A stretch of DNA of 64,000 bases from Paenibacillus glycinis (lineage in GTDB: Bacteria > Bacillota > Bacilli > Paenibacillales > Paenibacillaceae): NCBI RefSeq assembly GCF_009909185.1, contig NZ_JAAAMV010000017.1, positions 202,403 through 266,402 of the forward strand, written 5' to 3'. The position numbers and the translations under genes were made by a program. Shown piece by piece: positions 1 through 10,848 of this stretch; within the stretch, counting starts at the first letter, position 1; every line of letters starts with the position of its first letter. The notes beneath the pieces were generated by a model. The model was not told the origin of the DNA and did not search any database. It saw only the letters and a list, made by a program, of their open reading frames with translations.

Positions 1-182
1 TTGCAGGCACAGCTTCACCTTGCTCAGTAGCTGTATTGCGTAGCCGGGCGTTAACCGGATAAAGCGAAACGACGGCGATTCAAGCTGCGCGTTTCGGAAT
101 GTGGGTGGTACCACGATAGCCTTGTATATGACAAGCTCTCGTCCCTTTTGCCTGAACAAGGCGGAGGACGGGGGCTTTTTTG
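1..182 (+). promoter_or_regulatory. T-box riboswitch leader of hisS-aspS (5' part outside window)
   Basis: The 3' half of a T-box leader is visible. The conserved T-box element, with the core GGGTGGTACCACG, lies at 98-115. It is followed by an intrinsic terminator at about 133-182, where a stem ending GGACGGGGGCT runs into six T. T-box leaders read uncharged tRNA: binding stabilises an antiterminator containing the T-box and lets transcription enter the synthetase genes. Stem I and the specifier codon lie mostly upstream of the window, so I cannot tell whether tRNA-His or tRNA-Asp is sensed. Position in front of hisS favours His. Confidence 0.88.
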
Positions 183-281
183 GTGGCCGGATTACGGCAT
201 GCACGGCCGGTGCCGCCAATGAATCAGATGCTTCCGCAGCGGGCGCATGACCCGTTAGATGACTTCGAGGAGGAATAGACG

Positions 282-1532
282 ATGGCTTTTCAGAAGCCTC
301 CGGGCACGCAGGACTTTCTGCCGGGCGCCGTGGAGAAATGGCAGTTCGTCGAGCGCGTGGCGCGCGACATTTGCCGGCGGTTCAATTTTCGCGAGATCCG
401 CACCCCGATGTTCGAGATGACGGAATTGTACAAGCGCGGAGTCGGCGAGACGACGGATATCGTCGAGAAAGAGATGTACACGTTCACGGACCGGGGAGAC
501 CGCAGCCTCACGCTTCGTCCGGAAGGCACGGCGGGCGCCGTCCGCGCTTACGTCGAGAACAAGCTCTACGGCGAGCCGGACCTAACGAAACTTTATTACA
601 TCGGGCCGATGTTCCGCTATGAGCGCCAACAGGCGGGACGCTACAGGCAATTCCATCAATTCGGCGTGGAAGCGCTGGGAGCGGTCGATCCGGCTTTGGA
701 TGCGGAGGTCATCGCGCTGGGGTACGCTTTCTACGCGGAAGTGGGCTTGAAGGACGTCCGGGTGGAAATCAACTCGGTGGGCACGCCGGCGGTACGCGCG
801 GTTTTCCGGGAGAAGCTGCTCGGCTTCCTCGAGCCGATGCGCGACACGCTCTGCAAGGATTGCCAGGCACGGATGGACCGCAACCCGCTTCGCGTGCTGG
901 ACTGCAAAACCGACCAACATCGATTCGCGGAGGCGCCTTCCATCTTGGACAGCCTCGACGAGGAATGCCGTACGCACTTCGAGTCGCTGAAGCAGCACTT
1001 GACGGGCATGAACATTCCGTTCACCGTGAACCCGCGGCTCGTGCGAGGCTTGGATTACTACACGCACACGGCGTTCGAATACAAGGCGGAAGGCATCGGC
1101 GCGATCGACACGGTCGGCGGCGGAGGCCGGTATAACGGGCTCGTGGCCGATATCGGCGGTCCCGATCAGCCCGGCGTCGGATTGGGTCTGGGACTCGAAC
1201 GTACCGTGATGCTCTTGGAAAGCCAAGGCGCCGAGCTCGAGAACCTGCATCAAGTCGAGGTGTACCTGGTCGGTTTGGGCGAAGCCGCGGAGCGCGAAAC
1301 GACGCGTCTGCTTCAAGGCCTGCGCATGCGCGGCATCGCCGCGGAGCGGGATTATCAAGGACGCAAGATGAAGGCCCAGATGAAGTCCGCCGACCGGCTG
1401 CGGGTTCGCTTCACGGCGATCCTCGGCGACGACGAGCTGCAGCGCGGCGAGATCGCCTTGAAAAACATGGCGACGGGCGAGCAGACGTTCGTGGCGCTTG
1501 ACGCGCTTGCGGACGCGATCCGAGGCAGCTAG
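282..1532 (+). CDS. hisS: histidyl-tRNA synthetase
   Basis: Cytoplasmic class II aminoacyl-tRNA synthetase that charges tRNA-His with histidine using ATP. The 416 residues match the normal bacterial length. Visible signatures are class II motif 2 at about 111-130 ([16 protein letters not shown]), the histidine-specific RGLDYYTHT at 255-263, GGGGRYNGL at 279-287 and motif 3 at about 298-312 ([12 protein letters not shown]). The last 90 residues are the anticodon-binding domain. ATG at 282 has GAGGAGG at 267-273. aspS follows 44 bases later, the same pair as in Bacillus subtilis, and the upstream T-box probably controls both. Confidence 0.97.
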   Translation: MAFQKPPGTQDFLPGAVEKWQFVERVARDICRRFNFREIRTPMFEMTELYKRGVGETTDIVEKEMYTFTDRGDRSLTLRPEGTAGAVRAYVENKLYGEPDLTKLYYIGPMFRYERQQAGRYRQFHQFGVEALGAVDPALDAEVIALGYAFYAEVGLKDVRVEINSVGTPAVRAVFREKLLGFLEPMRDTLCKDCQARMDRNPLRVLDCKTDQHRFAEAPSILDSLDEECRTHFESLKQHLTGMNIPFTVNPRLVRGLDYYTHTAFEYKAEGIGAIDTVGGGGRYNGLVADIGGPDQPGVGLGLGLERTVMLLESQGAELENLHQVEVYLVGLGEAAERETTRLLQGLRMRGIAAERDYQGRKMKAQMKSADRLRVRFTAILGDDELQRGEIALKNMATGEQTFVALDALADAIRGS

Positions 1533-1576
1533 GTTACTTCATACCAATCATAATAAAGAGGAGTCGAACATTAAAC

Positions 1577-3397
1577 ATGATGATGCTCAAAACGCATGCA
1601 TGCGGAACATTGACGAAAGCGGACGTGGGCCAAACCGTTACGCTGAACGGCTGGGTACAGCGCCGCCGCGACCTTGGCGGCGTATTGTTCATTGACCTGC
1701 GCGACCGTACCGGTATCGTGCAAATCGTCTTCAACCCGGACTTCTCCGGCGACGCCCTGGCGATCGCGGACCGCGCCCGCAACGAATTCGTGCTGGCCGT
1801 TCGCGGCCAAGTGGTGGAGCGCGATGCCGATACCGTCAACGCGAACATCGCGACGGGCGAAATCGAGATCCGCGTAACGGACATCGAAATCATGAACGCG
1901 GCGAAGACGCCTCCGTTCCCGATCGAAGACGGCGTAGAAGTCGACGAGTCGCTTCGTCTGAAGTACCGCTATCTGGACCTGCGCCGCCCGGAAATGCAGA
2001 AAACGCTGCTGCTTCGCTCCAAGGCCGCGAAGGTATTCCGCGATTATCTCGACGGGCAAGGCTTCGTCGACGTCGAAACGCCGATTCTGACCAAAAGCAC
2101 GCCGGAGGGCGCGCGCGATTACCTCGTGCCGAGCCGCGTGCATCCGGGTGAATTCTTCGCCCTGCCGCAATCGCCGCAAATCTTCAAGCAGCTGCTCATG
2201 GTCAGCGGCCTCGAGCGTTATTACCAAATCGCGCGCTGTTTCCGCGACGAAGACCTTCGCGCCGACCGTCAGCCGGAATTCACGCAGGTCGACATCGAGA
2301 CCTCGTTCCTGTCCCAGGATCAACTGCTTGATCTCATGGAAGAGCTCGTCGTGATGCTGTTCAAGGAAACGATCAACGTGGACATCCCGCGTCCGTTCCA
2401 ACGCATCACGCATGCGGACGCGATGAACAAATACGGTTCGGATAAACCGGATCTTCGTTTCGGCATGGAGATGGAAGACATCACCGACATCGTGGCGACG
2501 AGCGACGTGAAAGTATTCGCGTCCGTATCGGCAAGCGGCGGCGTGGTCAAGGCGCTGAACGCCAAGGGCTGCGCGAGCTGGAGCCGCAAGGAGCTTGACG
2601 ACCTGCAGCCGTTCGCGGCGCGCTACGGCGGCAAAGGCCTCGCTTGGGTCACGGTGAAGGAAGGCGAATGGCGCGGCCCGATCGTCAAGTTCTTCAAGCC
2701 GGAGGAAATCGCGGCCATGACGGCGCGTCTCGGCGTCGAGGAAGGCGATCTGCTCCTGTTCTCCGCGGACAAGAAGAAAGTCGTGGCGGACGTGCTCGGC
2801 AATCTGCGTCTGAAAATCGGCAAGCAGCTTGGCTTGATCGACGAATCCAAGTTCAAATTGGAGTGGGTCGTCGACTTCCCGCTCCTCGGCTACGACGAAG
2901 AAGCGAAGCGCTACGTGGCGGAACACCATCCGTTCACGCGCCCGAACGAAGACGACCTGGCGCTATTCGAGACGAACCCGGGCGAGATCCGCGCGCAAGC
3001 GTACGACCTCGTGCTGAACGGCTACGAAGTGGGCGGCGGTTCGATGCGGATCTACAAACGCGACGTGCAGGAAATGATGTTCAAAGCGCTCGGCTTCTCG
3101 CTCGAGGAAGCGCATGAGAAATTCGGCTTCCTGCTCGATGCGTTCGATTACGGCACGCCTCCGCACGGCGGCTTCGCGTTCGGTTTCGACCGTCTCGTCA
3201 TGCTGCTTGCCGGCCGCACGAACCTGCGCGAGACGATCGCGTTCCCGAAAACCGCGAGCGCGACGGACTTGCTCAGCGACGCGCCGTCCGAAGTCGATAT
3301 CTCGCAGCTGCAGCAGCTTCATATCCGCACGATCCAGAAAGCGGCGAAGCAGACTGAGGCCGCGGCCGCGGGAACGGCGCCGGCTCCGCAAAACTAA
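1577..3397 (+). CDS. aspS: aspartyl-tRNA synthetase
   Basis: Class IIb synthetase that charges tRNA-Asp. At 606 residues it is the long bacterial form: an OB-fold anticodon-binding domain (about 18-105), the catalytic core, and a GAD insertion (about 310-420). Motif 2 is at about 218-240 ([19 protein letters not shown]) and motif 3 at about 533-545 ([13 protein letters not shown]). Three ATG codons in a row (1577, 1580, 1583) follow an AAAGAGGAG ribosome site at 1555-1563, so the exact start is uncertain by two residues. I cannot tell from sequence alone whether the enzyme also charges tRNA-Asn. Confidence 0.97.
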   Translation: MMMLKTHACGTLTKADVGQTVTLNGWVQRRRDLGGVLFIDLRDRTGIVQIVFNPDFSGDALAIADRARNEFVLAVRGQVVERDADTVNANIATGEIEIRVTDIEIMNAAKTPPFPIEDGVEVDESLRLKYRYLDLRRPEMQKTLLLRSKAAKVFRDYLDGQGFVDVETPILTKSTPEGARDYLVPSRVHPGEFFALPQSPQIFKQLLMVSGLERYYQIARCFRDEDLRADRQPEFTQVDIETSFLSQDQLLDLMEELVVMLFKETINVDIPRPFQRITHADAMNKYGSDKPDLRFGMEMEDITDIVATSDVKVFASVSASGGVVKALNAKGCASWSRKELDDLQPFAARYGGKGLAWVTVKEGEWRGPIVKFFKPEEIAAMTARLGVEEGDLLLFSADKKKVVADVLGNLRLKIGKQLGLIDESKFKLEWVVDFPLLGYDEEAKRYVAEHHPFTRPNEDDLALFETNPGEIRAQAYDLVLNGYEVGGGSMRIYKRDVQEMMFKALGFSLEEAHEKFGFLLDAFDYGTPPHGGFAFGFDRLVMLLAGRTNLRETIAFPKTASATDLLSDAPSEVDISQLQQLHIRTIQKAAKQTEAAAAGTAPAPQN

Positions 3398-3478
3398 TCC
3401 ATGCCCCGGCTTTCGTCCGTCCCCCAGGCGGGCGGAAGCCGGATTCGTTATTTATTGCCTTTGGAGGTGCGTTTAATA

Positions 3479-4234
3479 ATGCTGCATCAATTTTCCCGGA
3501 CGGAGCTGGCGATCGGCCCCGAGGGGTTGGATATAATGAGAGGGAGCACGGTTGCCGTGCTCGGCATCGGCGGCGTCGGGGCCATTGCCGCGGAAGCGCT
3601 CGCGAGGACCGGCGTCGGCCGCCTGATCCTGATCGATAAGGACGTCGTCGACATCACGAACATCAATCGCCAGATTCATGCGCTGACGACGACCGTCGGC
3701 CAGCCGAAGGCGGATCTGATGCGCGACCGGATCAAGCTGATCAATCCGGATTGCGACGCCATCTCGCTTCGCATGTTCTACACCGAAGAAACGTACGAGA
3801 AGCTGTTCGAGTACAAGCTGGATTACGTCGTCGACGCATCGGACACGATCATCTACAAGGTTCATTTGATCAAGCAATGCCTGGAGCGGAACATTCCGGT
3901 CATCTCCAGCATGGGGGCCGCGAATAAGATGGATCCTTCGCGGTTCCAGGTGGCGGATATTTCCAAGACGTCGATGGACCCGGTTGCCCGCGTCGTCCGC
4001 CAGAAACTGCGCAAGGAAGGCATCAAGCGGGGCGTGAAGGTCGTGTTCTCGACCGAAGAGCCGATGAAGCCGCGCGAGGACGTCACGCAGCGGATCGTGC
4101 CGGAGAACGCGCCGGAGATCCGCAAAGCGAAGCAGCCGCCCGCGAGCAACGCGTTCGTGCCGCCGGTGGCGGGCCTGATCATGGTCGGCGCGGTCGTGAA
4201 AGATTTGCTCGAAACGGGAGGAAAAGCCGAATGA
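3479..4234 (+). CDS. tcdA: tRNA threonylcarbamoyladenosine dehydratase
   Basis: E1/ThiF-family enzyme that uses ATP to cyclise t6A to ct6A at position 37 of tRNAs reading ANN codons (YrvM in Bacillus subtilis). The nucleotide-binding loop GIGGVG is at 29-34, followed by the acidic DKDVVDITNINRQ segment at about 53-65, both typical of the family. I chose ATG 3479, preceded by GGAGGTGC, giving 251 residues; an in-frame ATG at 3401 has no ribosome site. A stem-loop at about 3406-3442 without a T-run separates it from aspS. The hisS-aspS-tcdA order is the Bacillales one. Its stop overlaps the next start by 4 bases. Confidence 0.93.
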   Translation: MLHQFSRTELAIGPEGLDIMRGSTVAVLGIGGVGAIAAEALARTGVGRLILIDKDVVDITNINRQIHALTTTVGQPKADLMRDRIKLINPDCDAISLRMFYTEETYEKLFEYKLDYVVDASDTIIYKVHLIKQCLERNIPVISSMGAANKMDPSRFQVADISKTSMDPVARVVRQKLRKEGIKRGVKVVFSTEEPMKPREDVTQRIVPENAPEIRKAKQPPASNAFVPPVAGLIMVGAVVKDLLETGGKAE

Positions 4235-4890
4235 ACGTAGAGCTCATGAACAAACTCCGGCTTTCGCTCGATATGCGCGTCGCCCTGCTGGAAACGCCGG
4301 ACGATTCGTACAAGGAAGCGCTCGGAGCGGAGGGCGCCGAACCGTTCAGCGAGATGGACGCCGGCACGTATGACTTCGTCATGCTGTTCGCCAAGGACAT
4401 CGCCAGCTTGAACGAACATGCGCCCAAAGCGCTAAAAGCGGTGAAGAAGGAAGGGCTGCTTTGGATCTGCTATCCCAAAGGCACGTCCAAAATCAGAACG
4501 GACATCAACCGCGACCGCGGCTGGAAAACGGTCAAGGAAGAAGGCTGGGAGGGCGTGTCGTTGGTCTCCGTCGACGATACCTGGTCGGCCATGCGCTTCC
4601 GCCCCGTCGGCCTCGTGCAGGCAGGCGCCAGAGCGAGCCGAGCGGCGGATGCGAGCCGCACGGCCGGCACGTCGGCGGTGAGGGAACTCGTCATCCCGGA
4701 CGACGTCAAAGCGTCGCTCGCCGCAGCCCCCGAAGCGGAGGCGTTCTTCGCGGGGTTGGCGCAGTCGCACCGCAAGGAATACGTCCGCTGGATCAACGAA
4801 GCCAAGCAGGAAGTCACGCGCGCCAAGCGCATCGGCGAGATGACGGAGAAGCTGGGGCAGCAGCTGAAACGGCCTTCGGACAAGCTCTAA
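4231..4890 (+). CDS. YdeI/OmpD-associated (OmdA) family protein with DUF3052-like N-terminus
   Basis: A 219-residue protein. The N-terminal ~115 residues (with LLWICYPKGTSKI) look like the DUF3052 type. After an Arg/Ala-rich linker (about 130-150) the C-terminal ~70 residues carry the OmdA/YdeI signature: a VIPDDVKASL start, then HRKEYVRWINEAK and a basic helix ending in KLGQQLKRPSDKL. Members of this family have no settled biochemical role; some are linked to stress or bacteriocin tolerance. The ATG overlaps the tcdA stop by 4 bases, so the two are translationally coupled. A strong terminator follows directly. The two-domain reading is inferred from motifs. Confidence 0.8.
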   Translation: MNVELMNKLRLSLDMRVALLETPDDSYKEALGAEGAEPFSEMDAGTYDFVMLFAKDIASLNEHAPKALKAVKKEGLLWICYPKGTSKIRTDINRDRGWKTVKEEGWEGVSLVSVDDTWSAMRFRPVGLVQAGARASRAADASRTAGTSAVRELVIPDDVKASLAAAPEAEAFFAGLAQSHRKEYVRWINEAKQEVTRAKRIGEMTEKLGQQLKRPSDKL

Positions 4891-4910
4891 TCGCTTAGGA
4901 TGCTAGCGCA

Positions 4911-4952
4911 AAACAGGTTTATCGGATCACGATCCGATAAACCTGTTTTTTT
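4911..4952 (+). terminator. intrinsic terminator ending the hisS-aspS-tcdA operon
   Basis: A perfect 18-base inverted repeat (4911-4928 with 4931-4948) runs into a run of T. It closes the operon 20 bases after the last stop codon. Confidence 0.92.
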
Positions 4953-4983
4953 GTTACAAGCCACGAAATTTGTCCCAGTCAAC

Positions 4984-5022
4984 AAAAGTTTCCTTGATGA
5001 AACTTTTTTGGTGTTGTACAAT
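4984..5022 (+). promoter_or_regulatory. mntH promoter with palindromic MntR-like operator
   Basis: A sigma-A promoter, TTGATG at 4995-5000 and TACAAT at 5017-5022 with a 16-base spacer, precedes mntH. A 24-base inverted repeat with 9-base arms (AAAAGTTTC at 4984-4992 and GAAACTTTT at 4999-5007) lies right across the -35 box. That placement fits repression. MntR, the DtxR-family manganese sensor, represses mntH in Bacillus subtilis from a palindrome of similar base composition, so MntR is the natural candidate. The assignment to MntR is inference. Confidence 0.6.
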
Positions 5023-5106
5023 GAAATCAGGAAACAATGGTTTACCGCCTGCATATGTGTAGGTAGTGACATAACATACAAAACGATCACGAAGAGGTGA
5101 AAGGCA

Positions 5107-6456
5107 ATGAGCACCAATCAACCGGCACCGGTTACCCGAGAGAGCGGCTGGAGGCAATCCCGAACCCAGAATTCGCTTCCGGAAGTATATCGATCGATGA
5201 AGATCCCGAAGCACGGCTCCTGGTTTCGAAAATTTCTCGCCTTCGCGGGACCGGGTTACTTGGTCGCCGTAGGCTACATGGATCCCGGCAACTGGGCGAC
5301 GGATCTGGCAGGCGGATCGAAATTCGGTTATTCGCTGCTGGCCGTCATCCTGCTTTCTAACCTTATGGCGATTCTGCTCCAAGCGCTCGCCGGCAAGCTC
5401 GGCATCGTGACGGGACGCGACCTTGCGCAGGCTTGCAAGGATCATTACAGCAAGCCGGTAGCGATGTCGTTGTGGGTGCTCTGCGAGCTTGCCATCGCGG
5501 CCTGCGACCTTGCCGAAGTCATCGGATCGGCGATCGCCCTTAATCTATTGTTCGGCATCCCGCTGGTTGCCGGGGTAATATTAACCGTATTGGACGTGCT
5601 TCTCGTCCTGCTGCTGCAAAATAAAGGCTTTCGTTTTATCGAGTCGCTCGTCATCGTGCTGATCGTGACCATCGGCGGTTGTTTCCTGATCGAGATGTTC
5701 TGGTCGCAACCGCAAGTCGGCGAGGTCATGAAGGGCTTTATTCCGAGCACGGAGATCGTTTCGAATCCGGCCATGCTTTACATTGCGATCGGCATCCTGG
5801 GCGCGACGGTCATGCCGCATAATTTATACCTGCACTCCTCCATCGTTCAAACGAGGCAGTACGACCAGACCGAGCTCGGCAAACGCCAAGCCATCAAATA
5901 CGCGACCTGGGATTCGACCATCGCATTGTTTTTTGCCTTGTTCATCAACGCGGCGATTCTCATCATCGCGGCCTCGACGTTCCATACCGCGGGACATACG
6001 GACGTCGCCGAGATCGGGGAAGCTTACCATCTGCTGTCGCCGATGCTGGGAACGGCGGCGGCGAGCATCCTGTTCGGCGTGGCGCTGCTGGCATCGGGCC
6101 AGAACTCGACGCTGACGGGCACGCTGGCCGGCCAAATCGTCATGGAGGGCTTTCTTAACATCCGGCTCAAACCATGGCTGAGGCGGTTGATTACGCGGAT
6201 GATCGCGGTCATTCCCGCGGTGATCGTCACCTGGCTGTACGGCGCAAGCGGCACGGCGGATCTGCTCATCTTGAGCCAGGTCATCCTGTCCTTGCAGCTG
6301 AGCTTCGCGGTCATCCCGCTCGTGAAATTCACGAGCGACAAGAAGAAGATGGGCAGCTTCGCCAATCCGCTCTGGCTGAAAGTGCTGGCTTGGTTCGTGG
6401 CCGTCGTCATCGCCGGACTGAATATTTACCTGCTGTACCAAACCTTTGCCGGTTAA
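5107..6456 (+). CDS. mntH: Nramp-family Mn2+/H+ symporter
   Basis: Proton-coupled importer of manganese and related divalent metals in the cytoplasmic membrane. The 449-residue protein has about eleven hydrophobic helices. The two unwound metal-binding stretches are intact: DPGN at 59-62 in helix 1 and [10 protein letters not shown] at about 236-245 in helix 6. A 40-residue polar N-terminus precedes helix 1. ATG 5107 follows GAAGAGGTGAAAGG. The gene stands alone between two terminators, with an operator-bearing promoter upstream that suggests control by manganese level. Confidence 0.95.
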   Translation: MSTNQPAPVTRESGWRQSRTQNSLPEVYRSMKIPKHGSWFRKFLAFAGPGYLVAVGYMDPGNWATDLAGGSKFGYSLLAVILLSNLMAILLQALAGKLGIVTGRDLAQACKDHYSKPVAMSLWVLCELAIAACDLAEVIGSAIALNLLFGIPLVAGVILTVLDVLLVLLLQNKGFRFIESLVIVLIVTIGGCFLIEMFWSQPQVGEVMKGFIPSTEIVSNPAMLYIAIGILGATVMPHNLYLHSSIVQTRQYDQTELGKRQAIKYATWDSTIALFFALFINAAILIIAASTFHTAGHTDVAEIGEAYHLLSPMLGTAAASILFGVALLASGQNSTLTGTLAGQIVMEGFLNIRLKPWLRRLITRMIAVIPAVIVTWLYGASGTADLLILSQVILSLQLSFAVIPLVKFTSDKKKMGSFANPLWLKVLAWFVAVVIAGLNIYLLYQTFAG

Positions 6457-6471
6457 ACCGAGCGAATACGG

Positions 6472-6504
6472 GAAGCCTTCTCCGTGCGGAGAGGGCTTCT
6501 TTCT
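6472..6504 (+). terminator. intrinsic terminator after mntH
   Basis: GAAGCCTTCTCC pairs with GGAGAGGGCTTC (one G-U) around a GTGC loop, followed by a short T-rich stretch. Confidence 0.8.
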
Positions 6505-6572
6505 TGTTCGGGCGACCATGGCGAACGTGTGTGCTTGTATGATATGATAGTCCGGAAAGGAACGTGATTCGG

Positions 6573-7877
6573 ATGGATTTATTTACCTACTGCCAAGAGG
6601 AAGAGCAGCCGCGGGCGAAGCTGCTCGCGGATCGGATGCGACCCCAAACCATAGACGAGTACATCGGCCAGCGCGAGGTCGTGGGCCCGGGCAAGCTGCT
6701 CCGCAGGGCGATCGAGGGGGACCAAGTGTCCTCCATCCTTCTGTACGGTCCGCCCGGCTGCGGCAAGACGACGCTTGCGCATATTATATCCAAACGGACG
6801 CAAGGCGATTTCGTGAAATTAAACGCGGTCGAAGCGTCGGTGAAAGACGTCCGCGCCGTGATCGACCAGGCCAAGATGACGAAATCGATGTACGGCCGCA
6901 AAACGATTCTTTTTCTCGACGAGGTTCACCGCTTCAACGCCTCCAGGCAGGATGCGCTGCTGCCGGCGGTCGAACAGGGCATCATCGTGTTCATCGGCGC
7001 CACGACGGAGAATCCGTTCCATTACGTGAACGGCGCGCTGCTATCCCGTTCGACCTTGTTCCAATTGGAGGCATTGACCCGGGAGGACGCGCTGGAAGCC
7101 ATGCGCCGCGCGCTTGCCGATCCTGCGCGAGGGCTCGGATTCATGAAGCTCCAAGTCGAAGAAGAGGCGCTTCAGCACATCGCCTCCATGGCGGGAGGCG
7201 ACATTCGCCGCGCGCTTAACGCGCTGGAGCTGGCCGCCGTGACGACGCCGTCCCAGCATGACGGATCCGTGATCGTCACGCTTGAGGTCGCCGAGGAATC
7301 GATCCGCAAGCCTACGATCCGCGCCGACGAATCGACGCAATACGACGTGCTTTCCGCTTTCCATAAGAGCGTCAGGGGCTCGAGCGACGCGGCGCTGTTT
7401 TGGTTCCTGTACGCCGTCGAGAAACTCGGCATGGACCCCATGACATTCGTTCGCCGCTTGATCGTGGCCTGCAGCGAAGATATCGGGCTGGCCAACCCGC
7501 AGGCTATGGTGCAGGCCGTGACGGCGATGGACGCTTACCATAAGATCGGCTGGCCGGAAGCCAAATACAATATCGCGCAGGCGATCCTGTTCGCGGTGGA
7601 GAGTCCCAAGTCCAACGCGGCCGCGGTGGCGATCGGCAACGTCATGCAAACGATCGAGCGCATCGGTTCGGCCGAAGTGCCGCTTCATCTCCGCGATACG
7701 CACTACAGCGGCGCCGAGAAGCTTGGCCACGTGGGCTATCAATACCCGCACGATTTCCCCGGCCATTACGTGAAACAGGCTTATTTGCCCGAGCGGATCG
7801 CCCATAAGAAGTTTTATCAAGCGACGCAGCAAGGAATGGAAGACAAGATTCGTCAAAACCAAGAACGGCGAAAATAA
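6573..7877 (+). CDS. rarA: replication-associated recombination protein A (MgsA/WRNIP1-type AAA+ ATPase)
   Basis: Clamp-loader-like AAA+ ATPase that acts at stalled replication forks. Walker A GPPGCGKT is at 59-66 and Walker B ILFLDEVH at about 112-119, followed by sensor and C-terminal tetramerisation regions, including the family string YQYPHDFPGHYV near residue 390. I chose ATG 6573 (MDLF, 434 residues), as relatives begin this way; a GTG at 6564, closer to the GGAAAGG site at 6554-6560, would add three residues. In Bacillus subtilis rarA also lies between tcdA and cymR; here mntH, a transporter gene and mnmA are interleaved. Confidence 0.95.
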   Translation: MDLFTYCQEEEQPRAKLLADRMRPQTIDEYIGQREVVGPGKLLRRAIEGDQVSSILLYGPPGCGKTTLAHIISKRTQGDFVKLNAVEASVKDVRAVIDQAKMTKSMYGRKTILFLDEVHRFNASRQDALLPAVEQGIIVFIGATTENPFHYVNGALLSRSTLFQLEALTREDALEAMRRALADPARGLGFMKLQVEEEALQHIASMAGGDIRRALNALELAAVTTPSQHDGSVIVTLEVAEESIRKPTIRADESTQYDVLSAFHKSVRGSSDAALFWFLYAVEKLGMDPMTFVRRLIVACSEDIGLANPQAMVQAVTAMDAYHKIGWPEAKYNIAQAILFAVESPKSNAAAVAIGNVMQTIERIGSAEVPLHLRDTHYSGAEKLGHVGYQYPHDFPGHYVKQAYLPERIAHKKFYQATQQGMEDKIRQNQERRK

Positions 7878-8001
7878 CACCGGATTGTTCTCAAATCGCA
7901 TAAACGGTAGCTGGAGCGCGAAAACAGCGCATAAAGGCCGACCTTTACCGAATAAACATGAGTATAACCCGAATACGGGCCAGAAGGTGGGATGGCGGCA
8001 T

Positions 8002-8029
8002 TTGACGTAAAGAGACGTCATCGTCTAAT
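8002..8029 (+). promoter_or_regulatory. possible sigma-A promoter for the CorC/HlyC gene
   Basis: TTGACG at 8002-8007 and TCTAAT at 8024-8029 are 16 bases apart. The -10 match is moderate. It would give a leader of about 90 bases that contains the structured short ORF at 8084-8137. The rest of 7878-8000 shows no clear terminator for rarA. Confidence 0.35.
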
Positions 8030-8083
8030 GTAGTATTATAAAGGAACTTTATAAATTTCAATTCCCTGAAGGAGGTGCACCTG

Positions 8084-8137
8084 TTGGTCGTGATTGCGGC
8101 TTTAGGCGCGAACGGCAAACAGGGAATCGTTGAGTAG
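8084..8137 (+). CDS. putative 17-residue leader peptide overlapping the CorC/HlyC gene start
   Basis: A near-perfect ribosome site (AAGGAGGTG at 8069-8077) is followed, 8 bases on, by TTG 8084 and a 17-codon frame (reading MVVIAALGANGKQGIVE) that stops with TAG at 8135-8137. The stop overlaps the TTG start of the downstream membrane protein at 8130, which has no ribosome site of its own. The sequence before the site (ATTCCCTG, 8061-8068) is exactly complementary to CAGGGAAT at 8120-8127, so the leader can fold. It may couple translation, or it may reflect a base error that split one longer frame. Confidence 0.4.
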   Translation: MVVIAALGANGKQGIVE

Positions 8138-9491
8138 TGACCCGTTACCCATATTGTGGAGCATCTTATTGATTTTCGTGCTCGTTTTTTTGAACGGATT
8201 TTTCGTTGCCGCCGAGTTTGCCATGGTCAAAGTAAGAAGCAGCCGCATCGATACGCTCGTGCAGGACGGCAATCGCCGGGCGCGCTTCGCATCCGCGCTG
8301 ACGACCAATTTGGACGCCTATTTGTCGGCTTGCCAATTGGGCATCACGCTCGCTTCGCTCGGACTTGGCTGGGTAGGGGAACCTACCATCTCGCATTTAA
8401 TCGAGCCCTTGCTTGAGAAGCTCCACTTCACCCCCGTCGCCATATCGACGGTATCGTTTATCATCGCCTTCTCCGTCATTACGATTTTTCATATCGTGCT
8501 CGGCGAGCTGGCTCCCAAGACGTATGCGATCCGCAAGGCGGAAGCCGTGACGCTGTGGACGGCCGTGCCGTTGATCGTATTTCACAAAGTGATGTACCCG
8601 TTCATTTATCTCTTGAACGGCATGGCGAACCGGATGCTGAAGAGCATCGGCATCGAACCAGCAGCCGAGCATGAGTCGGCCCATACGGAAGAAGAAATCC
8701 GCATTTTGATGAAGGAAAGCCACAAATCCGGATTAATCGACAATACGGAGCTGACGCTGGTCGACAATATTTTCGATTTTGCCGAAACCCATGCCAGAGA
8801 AATCATGATTCCACGCACCGAGATGATTTGTCTGTACGCCAACCTGTCTTTCGAGGAAAACCAGGCGATTGCGCTGAAGGAAATGCATACCCGTTATCCC
8901 GTATGCGACAAGGACAAAGACAACATCATCGGCTTTATTCATATAAAAGACCTGTTGAAAGTGACGCATCAGGGGATTCACGACATCCGTCACATCACCC
9001 GTCCGATGACGACGGTGCCGGATTCGATGCATATCAGCTCGCTGCTCAAGCTGATGCAGAAGAAGAAGACGCAAATCGCCATCCTCATCGACGAATACGG
9101 CGGAACGTCCGGCTTGGTCACGTTGGAAGACATCATGGAAGAAATCGTCGGCGAAATCCAGGACGAATTCGACGAGGAACGCGCGGACATCGAAGCGAAG
9201 GAAGATGGCACACATTCCATTAACGGCATGATGCTGATCGAAGAAGTGAACAGCTACTTCGGAACGGAGATCGAAAGCGACGATTACGATACGATCGGCG
9301 GCTGGATGTACGCGCAGATCGAGAACCCGCCTTCGAAGGGACAACGCATCGTCTATCCGGTCGGCTTCGAATTCATTATCGAGGAGACGGATCATCTTCG
9401 CATATCGCGGATTCACATCCGCAAACGGACTATCGAGGAAGAAGAAGCCGCCATCGTGCAGGAAGAAGAGTTTCAAGCCGAGACGGGCTAA
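8130..9491 (+). CDS. CorC/HlyC-family membrane protein (CNNM domain, CBS pair, CorC_HlyC domain)
   Basis: A 453-residue protein of the hemolysin C/CorC/CNNM family, thought to move or regulate magnesium or cobalt across the membrane. Order: an N-terminal CNNM region of about 190 residues with 3-4 hydrophobic helices (NGFFVAAEFAMVKVR, then LGWVGEPTISHLIEP), a CBS pair at about 215-345 (MIPRTEMICLYA; PVCDKDKDNIIGFIHIKDLL; LIDEYGGTSGLVTLEDI), and the C-terminal transporter-associated domain with DDYDTIGGWMYAQI. An in-frame stop at 8103 limits upstream extension, so the start is TTG 8130 (or 8154), neither with its own ribosome site. A bidirectional terminator follows. Confidence 0.9.
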   Translation: MSSDPLPILWSILLIFVLVFLNGFFVAAEFAMVKVRSSRIDTLVQDGNRRARFASALTTNLDAYLSACQLGITLASLGLGWVGEPTISHLIEPLLEKLHFTPVAISTVSFIIAFSVITIFHIVLGELAPKTYAIRKAEAVTLWTAVPLIVFHKVMYPFIYLLNGMANRMLKSIGIEPAAEHESAHTEEEIRILMKESHKSGLIDNTELTLVDNIFDFAETHAREIMIPRTEMICLYANLSFEENQAIALKEMHTRYPVCDKDKDNIIGFIHIKDLLKVTHQGIHDIRHITRPMTTVPDSMHISSLLKLMQKKKTQIAILIDEYGGTSGLVTLEDIMEEIVGEIQDEFDEERADIEAKEDGTHSINGMMLIEEVNSYFGTEIESDDYDTIGGWMYAQIENPPSKGQRIVYPVGFEFIIEETDHLRISRIHIRKRTIEEEEAAIVQEEEFQAETG

Positions 9492-9533
9492 GTCGCGCTC
9501 TCCCCGGATAAATCGCAAACGTAGCAGCGCATA

Positions 9534-9567
9534 AAAAAGAGGCGTTCGAATCATCGAACGCCTCTTT
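9534..9567. terminator. bidirectional intrinsic terminator
   Basis: AAAAAGAGGCGTTCGA pairs with TCGAACGCCTCTTTTT around a short loop. It has A-runs and T-runs on both sides and serves the CorC/HlyC gene on the plus strand and mnmA on the minus strand. Confidence 0.92.
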
Positions 9568-9582
9568 TTGCATCTATAAACG

Positions 9583-10746
<1,164 letters not shown>

Positions 10747-10819
10747 CTATTGTATCACACTTTTACCGCACACTTCATGTCGGTTTTCATGAAAGTGTCA
10801 TCGTTTTTTCAACATATTG

Positions 10820-10848
10820 TTGCGCGGTTATGTTAACATAGATATGAT
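10820..10848 (+). promoter_or_regulatory. sigma-A promoter of the cymR operon
   Basis: TTGCGC at 10820-10825 and TATGAT at 10843-10848 are separated by 17 bases. They sit about 80 bases upstream of cymR within the 250-base divergent region shared with mnmA. Confidence 0.6.
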
